The position numbers and the translations under genes are program-made. A DNA stretch of 64,000 bases from Fodinibacter sp963763015 (lineage in GTDB: Bacteria; Actinomycetota; Actinomycetes; Actinomycetales; Dermatophilaceae), in NCBI GenBank assembly GCA_963763015.1, contig CAVXML010000006.1, forward strand, positions 310,001-374,000, read 5' to 3'. Below are positions 8,695 through 16,311 of the stretch, piece by piece. Position 1 is the first letter of the stretch; each line of letters starts with the position of its first letter. Under the pieces are notes generated by a model, which was not told where the DNA came from, did not search any database, and worked only from the letters and a program-made list of their open reading frames with translations.

Positions 8695-9185
8695 CGTGTA
8701 CCCCAGTTGTAGTGCTGCTTGTTGAGCTTCAGGTAGACGAACGTCTCGGTGGTCGTGACGCCCGGAAGAACGCGGATCCGCTCGGTGAGGAGCTCCAGCA
8801 GGTGGTCGTCGTCCTCGCAGACGACCTCGGCGAGCACGTCGAAGCTGCCGGCGGTCGTGACCACGTAGGACACCTCCGGCATCGCGGTGAGGGCCTCGCC
8901 CACGCCGAGGAGGTCACCCTCGGTGCGGATGCCGATCATGGCCTGACGGCGGAACCCCACCTGCAGGGGGTCCGTGACCGCCACGATCTGCATGACCTCG
9001 GCGTCGAGGAGGCGCTGGACGCGCTGGCGCACGGCCGCCTCGGAGAGCCCCACCGCCTTGGCGATGGCCGCGTAGGACTGCCGCCCGTCCTCCTGGAGCA
9101 GCTCGATGATCCGCTTGGCGACGTCGTCCAGGCGGGTCTCGGCCACGGGGCGGCCGCTGCGGAGCGGTCGGATGGCTCTGGTCAC
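8691..9185 (-). CDS. Lrp/AsnC-family transcriptional regulator
   Basis: A 164-residue regulator. The N-terminal winged helix-turn-helix starts at LDDVAKRIIELLQEDGRQ and includes GLSEAAVRQRVQRLLDAEV. The C-terminal RAM (ligand-binding) domain includes VVTTAGSFDVLAEVVCEDD and the end LLTERIRVLPGVTTTETFVY. It is first in a leftward operon with the aminotransferase (4-nt ATGA overlap) and is divergent from the aldehyde dehydrogenase and polyamine transporter genes, so it most likely senses an amine or amino acid and controls both units. The GTG at 9185 is chosen because a CAGCAT hexamer lies 6 nt upstream; a second GTG about 12 codons further in is possible. Confidence 0.9.
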   Translation of the reverse strand: MTRAIRPLRSGRPVAETRLDDVAKRIIELLQEDGRQSYAAIAKAVGLSEAAVRQRVQRLLDAEVMQIVAVTDPLQVGFRRQAMIGIRTEGDLLGVGEALTAMPEVSYVVTTAGSFDVLAEVVCEDDDHLLELLTERIRVLPGVTTTETFVYLKLNKQHYNWGTR

Positions 9186-9191
9186 GGCGTC

Positions 9192-9220
9192 ATGCTGCCG
9201 CTGATTCGTGCGATGTGCAA
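9192..9220 (-). promoter_or_regulatory. Candidate promoter of the Lrp-type regulator (TTGCAC-17-CAGCAT)
   Basis: On the minus strand, TTGCAC (9220-9215) and CAGCAT (9197-9192) are separated by 17 nt, and the -10-like hexamer ends 6 nt before the GTG at 9185. The -35 match is limited to the TTG core. Confidence 0.4.
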
Positions 9221-9243
9221 GTGCGGTATGACGGATTCCGCAC
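9221..9243. promoter_or_regulatory. 23-bp imperfect palindrome, candidate operator of the amine-catabolism locus
   Basis: Arms GTGCGGTAT and ATTCCGCAC (one mismatch in 9 bp) flank a 5-bp centre, GACGG. The site lies in the divergent gap between the Lrp-type regulator and the aldehyde dehydrogenase, directly upstream of the regulator's candidate -35. Lrp/AsnC proteins usually bind short palindromes of this kind, so autoregulation and control of the rightward genes are plausible; this is inference. Confidence 0.5.
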
Positions 9244-9359
9244 ACCGTCGGGAGCACTTCGGTAACTTTTCGTGTTGGCTGGTGGACGCGGCCTAGGTTA
9301 TCGGCGGTTCTGCGGTCTAGAGTCCACGTGCACGTTCCACTATTACCGGGGAGCCACAC

Positions 9360-10805
9360 ATGAGCGGTCCGCGCAGTCTGCGCAACTTCATCGGCGGGGA
9401 GTACGTCGACGGTCGGACGGAGAACAGGCACGACATCGTCAACCCGGCGACCGGAACCGTCGTCGCGACTGCCCCCGTGAGCGGCCAGGCGGACGTCGAC
9501 GCCGCCTACGGCGCCGCCGACTCGGCCTTCGGGGAGTGGGGCCGCACCACGCCCAGCGAGCGCCAGCAGGCGCTGCTCAAGATCGCCGACGCCATCGAGT
9601 CGCGCGCCGACGAGCTCATCGCCCTGGAGTCGGAGAACACCGGGAAGATCCAGGCGCTCACGGCGAGCGAGGAGATCCCCCCGATGGTGGACCAGCTCCG
9701 GTTCTTCGCCGGCGCCGCCCGCGTGCTCGAGGGCAAGGCCGCGGGGGAGTACATGAAGGGCCACACCTCCTGGATCCGGCGGGAGCCGATCGGGGTCGTG
9801 GGTCAGGTGACGCCGTGGAACTACCCGCTGCTCATGGCCGTGTGGAAGATCGCGCCGGCCCTCGCCGCGGGCAACACCGTCGTGCTCAAGCCGAGCGACA
9901 CGACCCCCGAGACGACCCTCCTGCTGGCCGAGATCGCCGCGGAGTACCTCCCCGCGGGCGCCCTCAACGTCATCACCGGTGACAGGGACACCGGCCGGCT
10001 TCTCGTCGAGCACCCGACGCCCGGGCTCGTCGCCATCACCGGCTCGGTCCGCGCCGGCGCCGAGGTGGCGGCCAGCGCCGCCCCGAACGTCAAGCGGGTC
10101 CACCTGGAGCTCGGCGGGAAGGCCCCGGTCGTCGTGTTCGACGACGCCGACATCGAGGCGGCGGTCGAGGGCATCGCGGTCGCGGGCTTCTTCAACGCGG
10201 GGCAGGACTGCACCGCGGCGACGCGCGTGCTCGCCGCTCCCGGTATCCATGACGACTTCGTCGCGGCGATCGCCGAGTACGCCAAGAGCTCGGCGCCGGT
10301 CGGCCTGCCCGACGACGAGGACGCGCTCTTCGGCCCGGTCAACAACCGCAACCAGCTCGAGCGCGTCTCCGGCTTCATCGAGCGGCTGCCGTCGCACGCG
10401 ACGGTCTCGGCCGGCGGGAACCGGCGGGGAGACCTGGGCGACGGCTTCTACCTCGAGCCGACCATCCTCTCCGGCCTGCGTCAGGACGACGAGGCGGTCC
10501 AGAACGAGATCTTCGGTCCGGTCATCACCGTGCAGCGGTTCACCGAGGAGGCGGAGGCCCTGGCCTGGGCCAATGGCGTCGACTACGGCCTCGCGTCCTC
10601 GGTCTGGACCAAGGACTTCGGGCGGGCCATGAGGATGTCGGCGGCCCTCGACTTCGGCTGCGTGTGGATCAACACGCACATCCCGCTCGTTGCCGAGATG
10701 CCGCACGGCGGCTACAAGAAGTCCGGCTACGGCAAGGACCTGTCGATGTACGGCTTCGAGGACTACACCCGCATCAAGCACGTCATGGCCAACATCGAGT
10801 CCTGA
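9360..10805 (+). CDS. Aldehyde dehydrogenase, gamma-aminobutyraldehyde type
   Basis: A 481-residue NAD(P)-dependent aldehyde dehydrogenase. The catalytic cysteine is C284 in FFNAGQDCTAATR, the general base is E250 in HLELGGKAP, and the oxyanion asparagine is N154 in TPWNYP. The NAGQDCTAATR context is characteristic of the aminobutyraldehyde/betaine-aldehyde group (PatD/Prr-like). The likely reaction is 4-aminobutyraldehyde to GABA, following the aminotransferase of the divergent operon. A GGGGAG ribosome site is 10-15 nt before the ATG. It is followed after 87 nt by the polyamine importer genes with no evident promoter between, so one transcript is likely. Confidence 0.88.
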   Translation: MSGPRSLRNFIGGEYVDGRTENRHDIVNPATGTVVATAPVSGQADVDAAYGAADSAFGEWGRTTPSERQQALLKIADAIESRADELIALESENTGKIQALTASEEIPPMVDQLRFFAGAARVLEGKAAGEYMKGHTSWIRREPIGVVGQVTPWNYPLLMAVWKIAPALAAGNTVVLKPSDTTPETTLLLAEIAAEYLPAGALNVITGDRDTGRLLVEHPTPGLVAITGSVRAGAEVAASAAPNVKRVHLELGGKAPVVVFDDADIEAAVEGIAVAGFFNAGQDCTAATRVLAAPGIHDDFVAAIAEYAKSSAPVGLPDDEDALFGPVNNRNQLERVSGFIERLPSHATVSAGGNRRGDLGDGFYLEPTILSGLRQDDEAVQNEIFGPVITVQRFTEEAEALAWANGVDYGLASSVWTKDFGRAMRMSAALDFGCVWINTHIPLVAEMPHGGYKKSGYGKDLSMYGFEDYTRIKHVMANIES

Positions 10806-10892
10806 TCGAGACGCAGCAGAAGCACCGCAACCCGCACCACGGCACCATCCTGACCCCACCACTGCACCCTGAACGACACACGAGGAGCACCC

Positions 10893-12125
10893 ATGGGCGA
10901 GCGCCCCACCATTGACCAGATGTCCCCCGTCCTCCGCACCGCGCTGCTGCGTGGCCTGACCACCCGCAGGGCCGTCGTCAGCGGCGCCTTCGGGCTGGGC
11001 GCGACGGCCGCCCTCACGGCCTGCGGCAGCGAGGGAACCGGCGGTGACGCCGACGGCGCCTCCCCGACGGCCAAGGCCGCGCAGGACGCGAGCGACACCG
11101 AGAAGGTCGTCAACTGGTCGAACTGGACCCAGTACATCGACGTGTCCGAGGACGAGAGCACCCGCCCGTCGCTCGACGAGTTCACCAAGCAGACCGGCAT
11201 CACGGTGAACTACACCGAGGACTACAACGACAACGACGAGTTCTACGCCAAGGTCCGCCCACTCCTCGAGGGCGGGGAGGACACCGGCCGGGACGTCTGG
11301 TGCAGCACGGACTGGATGGTGGCCCGCCTCATCCGCCAGGGGTACGTGCAGAAGCTGGACACGGCGAACATCCCGAACATCAAGAACCTCGAACCCTCGC
11401 TCAAGGACGTCGAGTTCGACCCGGGCCGCGTGTACTCCCTCCCGTGGCAGAGCGGCTTCGCCGGCATCGCTTACAACCTCGACGCCACCGGCGGCAAGAA
11501 GGTCGAGACGATGACCCAGCTCCTCACCGACCCGGCCCTGAAGGGGAAGGTGACCCTGCTGACCGAGATGCGCGACACGGTCGGCCTCGTCCTCTGCGAG
11601 ATGGGCAAGAACCCCGCCGACTTCACCGACGCCGACTTCGACGCCGCGATCGCCATGATCGAGAAGGCCAAGGACGCCGGCCAGCTCAAGGGCTTCACCG
11701 GCAACGACTACACCGACGGCCTCACCAAGGGCGACATCGCGGCCTGCGTCGCGTGGACCGGCGATGTCGTGCAACTGCAGTTCGAGAACGAGGCGGTCCA
11801 GTACGCTCTGCCGCAGGCCGGGTTCACGCTGTGGTCGGACAACTTCGTCATCCCGGCGCTGGCGAAGCACAAGAAGAACGCGGAGACGCTCATCAACTAC
11901 TACTACGACCCGGCGGTCATGGCGCAGGTCGCGGCCTGGGTCAACTACATCCCGCCGGTGGCGGGGACCAAGGAGGCGCTGACCGCCGAGGACCCCGAGA
12001 CCGCCGACAACCCGCTCATCTTCCCCAACGAGGACGTGCTGTCGCGCGCTCGGGTGTTCCGTGGGTTGAGCGCGGAGGAGGAGACCAAGTACGCCCAGGC
12101 CTTCTCGGAGCTCACGGCGAGCTGA
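10893..12125 (+). CDS. potD: Polyamine ABC transporter substrate-binding lipoprotein (PotD/PotF-like)
   Basis: A 410-residue extracellular binding protein. The N-terminus has a twin-arginine-like segment TTRRAVVSG, a hydrophobic stretch and a lipobox LTAC, so it is probably exported by Tat and lipid-anchored. The mature part starts with VVNWSNWTQYID, like the NWxxYI opening of PotD/PotF. Aromatic and acidic residues typical of polyamine pockets occur in CSTDWMVARL and LPWQSGFAGIAYNLDA, but ligand choice cannot be settled by eye. An AGGAG site precedes the ATG by 7 nt. It heads the potDABC-like set. Confidence 0.87.
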   Translation: MGERPTIDQMSPVLRTALLRGLTTRRAVVSGAFGLGATAALTACGSEGTGGDADGASPTAKAAQDASDTEKVVNWSNWTQYIDVSEDESTRPSLDEFTKQTGITVNYTEDYNDNDEFYAKVRPLLEGGEDTGRDVWCSTDWMVARLIRQGYVQKLDTANIPNIKNLEPSLKDVEFDPGRVYSLPWQSGFAGIAYNLDATGGKKVETMTQLLTDPALKGKVTLLTEMRDTVGLVLCEMGKNPADFTDADFDAAIAMIEKAKDAGQLKGFTGNDYTDGLTKGDIAACVAWTGDVVQLQFENEAVQYALPQAGFTLWSDNFVIPALAKHKKNAETLINYYYDPAVMAQVAAWVNYIPPVAGTKEALTAEDPETADNPLIFPNEDVLSRARVFRGLSAEEETKYAQAFSELTAS

Positions 12126-13243
12126 TGGCGGAGCACGGCACGGGCGACCTCACGCTGGTTGCGCTGAGCAAGTCGTTCGGCGAGTTCACGGCGGTCCAGC
12201 CCATGGACCTGACCGTTCCGGAGGGATCGTTCTTCGCGCTGCTGGGCCCCTCGGGCTGCGGCAAGACGACGACGCTGCGGATGGTCGCCGGCCTCGAGCA
12301 GCCCACCGCGGGGCAGATCCTCATCGGGAGCAGCGACATCACGGACACCCGCCCGCACCAGCGCAACGTCAACACGGTGTTCCAGTCCTACGCGCTCTTC
12401 CCGCACATGAACGTCCTGGACAACGTCGCGTTCGGCCTCCGCCGGCGCGGTGACAAGGACGCCAAGCGCAAAGCGCAGGAGGCCCTGGAGCTCGTCGAGC
12501 TGGGTCACACCGGTCGCAAGAAGCCCAACCAGCTCTCCGGTGGCATGCAGCAGCGCGTCGCCCTGGCCCGTGCCCTCGTCAACCGACCGGACGTCCTGCT
12601 GCTCGACGAGCCGCTCGGCGCCCTCGACCTCAAGCTCCGCCGGCAGATGCAGATCGAGCTCAAGCGCATCCAGCACGAGGTCGGTCTCACCTTCATCCAC
12701 GTCACGCACGACCAGGAGGAGGCCATGACCATGGCCGACTCGATCGCGGTCATGAACGCCGGCCGGATGGAGCAGCTGGGAGACCCGGCCTCGCTCTACG
12801 AGAACCCCGCGTCGACCTTCGTGGCCAACTTCCTCGGCCAGTCCAACCTCCTGCGCGCCCGGATCACCGGCGCCGCCGGCGGAGACCGGCTCACGGCGGA
12901 CGTCCACGGGCACGAGGTGCTCGTGGACGTCCGCCGGGTGCCCGACGGACTGCGCGACGTGTGGCTGGGCGTGCGCCCCGAGAAGCTCGCCATCGGTGAC
13001 GGGAACGGCGCGAACCGCCTGACCGGCTCCGTGACGGACGCCTCGTTCACGGGCGTGGCCACGCAGTATCTGGTCCGGATGCCGTGGGGCATGGACGTCA
13101 TGGTCGTCCAGCAGAACGACGGCAGCGCGCGCGCCCGGCTGGGCGAGAACGTCACCCTCTCCTGGGATCCGGGGCACGAGTTCGTCCTCGACTCCGCCCA
13201 GGACGAGGAGGCCGGCGTCGAGCACGTGGTCGTCGATGGCTGA
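12125..13243 (+). CDS. potA: Polyamine ABC transporter ATP-binding protein (PotA-like)
   Basis: A 372-residue cytoplasmic ATPase of the spermidine/putrescine importer. The Walker A motif GPSGCGKTTT is at residues 41-50, the signature is LSGGMQQR, Walker B is VLLLDEPLGALD, and the H-loop is VTHDQEEA. The C-terminal ~130 residues form the TOBE regulatory domain. Its ATG shares one base with the stop of the binding-protein gene (TGATG), and its end overlaps the first permease gene by 8 nt. The Q-loop segment TVFQSYALFPHMNV matches the Pot/Fbp/Mal class. Confidence 0.92.
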   Translation: MAEHGTGDLTLVALSKSFGEFTAVQPMDLTVPEGSFFALLGPSGCGKTTTLRMVAGLEQPTAGQILIGSSDITDTRPHQRNVNTVFQSYALFPHMNVLDNVAFGLRRRGDKDAKRKAQEALELVELGHTGRKKPNQLSGGMQQRVALARALVNRPDVLLLDEPLGALDLKLRRQMQIELKRIQHEVGLTFIHVTHDQEEAMTMADSIAVMNAGRMEQLGDPASLYENPASTFVANFLGQSNLLRARITGAAGGDRLTADVHGHEVLVDVRRVPDGLRDVWLGVRPEKLAIGDGNGANRLTGSVTDASFTGVATQYLVRMPWGMDVMVVQQNDGSARARLGENVTLSWDPGHEFVLDSAQDEEAGVEHVVVDG

Positions 13244-14147
13244 GCTGGCCGTCCTCGCGGGCGGCACGCCGCGTCCGCCGGCCAGGCGGGCCAACTGGGT
13301 CCCGTACGCGCTCCTGGCGCCCGGCCTGCTGTGGCTGGCGGTGTTCTTCGTGGCGCCGATGGTCACCCTGTTCTCGCAGTCCCTCCAGGAGGGCTCGGTC
13401 GAGGCGGGGTACACCTTCACGGGCAACGTGTCGATCTACGTCGACGCCCTCAGCGAGTACTGGCCACAGCTGCTGCGCTCGGTCGGTTATGCGGCCACGG
13501 CCACCCTGTCCGCCCTCCTGCTCGCCTACCCCCTCGCCTACTACATCGCCCAGAAGGCCGGGCGGTGGAAGAACCTCATGCTCGTGCTCGTCGTGGCGCC
13601 GTTCTTCACGAGCTTCCTCATCCGCACGCTGGCCTGGCGGACCATCCTCTCCGACACCGGGCCGGTCGCCGAGTTCGCGAGGGCCATCGGCTTCACCGAC
13701 CTGCTCCAGGCGCTGACCCTGACGAGCAACGACAGCCTGCTGTCGTCCAAGTTCGCGGTCATCGCGGGGCTGACGTACAACTTCCTGCCCTTCATGATCC
13801 TGCCGCTGTACGCCTCGCTCGACCGCCTGGACCACCGACTCGTCGAGGCGGCCGGGGACCTCTACGCCAGCCCCATCCAGGCGTTCCGGCACGTCACCTG
13901 GCCGCTGTCGCTCCCGGGCGTCGTCGCCGGCACCCTCCTGACGTTCATCCCCGCAACCGGTGACTTCATCAACTCACGGCTGCTGGGGAACACGCAGACC
14001 GTCATGATCGGCCAGGTCATCGACAGCCAGTTCCTGCGGGTGCTGGACTACCCGCTCGCCGCCGCCCTGTCGTTCATCCTCCTGGTCATGATCCTCGTCC
14101 TCGTCTCGACGTACGTCCGGCGCGCCGGCACCGAGGAGCTGGTCTGA
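13236..14147 (+). CDS. potB: Polyamine ABC transporter permease (PotB-like)
   Basis: A 303-residue inner-membrane permease with about six transmembrane helices. The cytoplasmic EAA loop that docks on the ATPase is visible as EAAGDLYASPIQAF with HVTWPLSLPGV following. FIPATGDFINSRLLG is typical of PotB-type permeases. It starts with ATG inside the last codons of potA, and the second permease follows 1 nt after its stop, so tight co-translation is expected. Confidence 0.9.
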   Translation: MAELAVLAGGTPRPPARRANWVPYALLAPGLLWLAVFFVAPMVTLFSQSLQEGSVEAGYTFTGNVSIYVDALSEYWPQLLRSVGYAATATLSALLLAYPLAYYIAQKAGRWKNLMLVLVVAPFFTSFLIRTLAWRTILSDTGPVAEFARAIGFTDLLQALTLTSNDSLLSSKFAVIAGLTYNFLPFMILPLYASLDRLDHRLVEAAGDLYASPIQAFRHVTWPLSLPGVVAGTLLTFIPATGDFINSRLLGNTQTVMIGQVIDSQFLRVLDYPLAAALSFILLVMILVLVSTYVRRAGTEELV

Positions 14148-14148
14148 C

Positions 14149-14943
14149 GTGGCCTGGATACGGCGTCATCTGCTCCTCTTCGCGGCGATCATCGTGCTCG
14201 CGTACATGATGATCCCGAACATCGTCGTGGCGGTGTTCTCGTTCAACGACCCCGTGGGCCGCTACAACTACACGTGGACCGAGTTCTCGACCGCGGCCTG
14301 GACCAACCCTTGTGGGGCGCAGGGCATCTGCGACTCGCTCGGACTGTCCCTGCGCATCGGGCTGATCGCCGCGCTCACGGCGACGGCCCTCGGCACGATG
14401 ATCGCGTTCGCGCTGGGGCGGTACCGGTTCCGCGCCCGCTCCGGGACGAACCTCCTCATCTTCATGCCGATGGCGACGCCCGAGGTGGTCATGGGCTCCA
14501 GCCTGCTGACGCTGTTCCTCATGATGGGGGTGCCCTCCGGGGGCCTGGCCATCACCATCGCCCACATCATGTTCTGCGTCTCGTTCGTCGTCGTCGCGGT
14601 CAAGGCCCGTGTGGCCACCCTGGACCCCCGGCTCGAGGAGGCGGCCGCCGACCTGGGCGCGAACCCGGCCCAGACCTTCCTGAGGATCACCTTCCCGCTG
14701 GCCGCACCCGGCATCCTCGCCGGAGCACTCCTCGCCTTCTCGCTGAGCTTCGACGACTACATCATCACCAACTTCAACGCGAGCCCGAGCTCCATCACCT
14801 TCCCGATGTACGTGTGGGGAGCCGCGCAGCGTGGAACGCCGGTGCAGGTCAACGTCATCGGCACCATCATGTTCCTCCTGGCGCTCGCGGTCGTCCTGCT
14901 GAGCCAGCTGCTGACCTCGCGCCGGCAGCGCGCGCAGGCCTGA
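14149..14943 (+). CDS. potC: Polyamine ABC transporter permease (PotC-like)
   Basis: A 264-residue permease, partner of the preceding gene. The EAA loop reads EEAAADLGANPAQTFLRI followed by TFPLAAPGILAG, and the later LSFDDYIITNFN segment is characteristic of PotC-type proteins. About six hydrophobic helices are seen. The GTG start is 1 nt after the potB stop. With potD, potA and potB it completes an importer with all four parts present. Confidence 0.9.
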   Translation: MAWIRRHLLLFAAIIVLAYMMIPNIVVAVFSFNDPVGRYNYTWTEFSTAAWTNPCGAQGICDSLGLSLRIGLIAALTATALGTMIAFALGRYRFRARSGTNLLIFMPMATPEVVMGSSLLTLFLMMGVPSGGLAITIAHIMFCVSFVVVAVKARVATLDPRLEEAAADLGANPAQTFLRITFPLAAPGILAGALLAFSLSFDDYIITNFNASPSSITFPMYVWGAAQRGTPVQVNVIGTIMFLLALAVVLLSQLLTSRRQRAQA

Positions 14944-14980
14944 CCCCGGGGCAGCGTCCCACGAAGGAGAGACAGAGCCC

Positions 14981-16264
14981 ATGCGCGTCCTCATGATCGG
15001 CGCCGGTGGTGTCGGCGACGCCGCTGCGCGCATCGCCGCCGAGCGCGGCTTCTTCGACCAGTGGGTCGTCGCCGACTACGACCTCGAGCGGGCCGACCGC
15101 ACGGTCGGGGCGGTCACCGACCGCCACGAGGGCGAGACCCGGTTCGCGGCCGCGCAGGTGGATGCCTCGAGCCCGCACGCCGTCGCCGACCTCGCCAGGC
15201 TCGTCGGCGCGACGCACGTGCTCAACGCCGTGGACCCTCGTTTCGTCCTCCCCATCTTCGAGGGCGCCCGGGCCGCCGGCGCCGACTACCTCGACATGGC
15301 GATGAGCCTCTCGCACCGCCACCCCACCGAGCCCTACGCGAAGGTCGGCGTCAAGCTCGGTGACGACCAGCTCGCCCAGTCTGCGGCGTGGGAGGCCGAC
15401 GGCCGGCTCGCCCTGGTGGGCATCGGCGTCGAGCCGGGGCTCTCCGACGTGTTCGCCCGCTACGCCGCGGACCACCTCTTCGACCACATCGACGAGCTCG
15501 GGACACGTGACGGCGCGAACCTCGTGATCCGCGACGAGGAGGGCAACGAGGTCTTCGCCCCGGGCTTCTCGATGTGGACGATCATCGAGGAGTGCCTCAA
15601 CCCACCCGTCGTCTGGCAGCGGGACCGTGCGACGGGCGTCGACGGGTCCTACGACGTGGAGGCGGGTTTCTTCACCCTCCCCCCGTTCAGCGAGCCGGAG
15701 GTCTTCGACTTCCCCGAGGGCATCGGTCCTGTGGAGTGCGTCCACGTGGAGCACGAGGAGGTCCTCCTCATGCCACGCTGGGTCGAGGCTGAACGGGTCA
15801 CCTTCAAGTACGGGCTCGGCGAGGAGATGATCGGGATCCTCAGGACGCTGCACACGCTGGGGCTGGACCGCACCGAGCCGGTGTCGGTCAAGGGCGTGCT
15901 GGTCAGCCCCCGCGACGTCGTCGCAGCGGTCCTGCCGGACCCGGCGACGATCGGACCGCGGATGGAGGGGAAGACCTGCGCCGGCCTGTGGGTCACCGGC
16001 ACCGGCAAGGACGGGTCGCCGCGCCGCACGTACCTCTACCACGTGTCCGACAACGCCGACACGATGCGCGAGTACGGCGCCCAGTGCGTCGTGTGGCAGA
16101 CCGCCGTCAACCCCGTGGTGGCACTGGAGCTGCTGGCGAAGGGTGCATGGTCCGGGGCGGGGGTGCTGGGGCCCGAGGCCTTCGACGCCGTGCCGTTCCT
16201 CGACCTCCTCGCCGCGCCGAAGCCCGAGGGCTACGGGTCACCATGGGGACTCGAGGACCGCTGA
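14981..16264 (+). CDS. Saccharopine-dehydrogenase-like NAD(P)-dependent oxidoreductase
   Basis: A 427-residue enzyme with an N-terminal Rossmann motif VLMIGAGGVGDAAARIAAERG and a long C-terminal catalytic domain like that of saccharopine dehydrogenase, carboxynorspermidine synthase and lysine 6-dehydrogenase. GIGVEPGLSDVFARYAAD is a typical family segment. The reaction is probably reductive or oxidative handling of an imine between an amino acid or polyamine and a carbonyl compound. Placement between a polyamine importer and a semialdehyde dehydrogenase suggests a catabolic role on lysine or polyamine intermediates; which one is open. A good ribosome site, AAGGAGAG, precedes the ATG. Confidence 0.75.
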   Translation: MRVLMIGAGGVGDAAARIAAERGFFDQWVVADYDLERADRTVGAVTDRHEGETRFAAAQVDASSPHAVADLARLVGATHVLNAVDPRFVLPIFEGARAAGADYLDMAMSLSHRHPTEPYAKVGVKLGDDQLAQSAAWEADGRLALVGIGVEPGLSDVFARYAADHLFDHIDELGTRDGANLVIRDEEGNEVFAPGFSMWTIIEECLNPPVVWQRDRATGVDGSYDVEAGFFTLPPFSEPEVFDFPEGIGPVECVHVEHEEVLLMPRWVEAERVTFKYGLGEEMIGILRTLHTLGLDRTEPVSVKGVLVSPRDVVAAVLPDPATIGPRMEGKTCAGLWVTGTGKDGSPRRTYLYHVSDNADTMREYGAQCVVWQTAVNPVVALELLAKGAWSGAGVLGPEAFDAVPFLDLLAAPKPEGYGSPWGLEDR

Positions 16265-16311
16265 CCCGCGCCCACTCGACCACCCGCACCGCGGCATCCG
16301 GAAGGAACACC

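Noticed and set aside
9275..9299. TTGGCT and TAGGTT upstream of the aldehyde dehydrogenase as a promoter pair
   Set aside because: The spacer is only 13 nt, too short for a usual sigma70-type promoter.
8691..11870. Reading the Lrp-type regulator as the C-terminus of a 1059-residue protein
   Set aside because: Only the last 164 residues match a family; the rest is antisense to the aldehyde dehydrogenase and binding-protein genes. A GTG with a promoter-like hexamer marks the real start at 9185.
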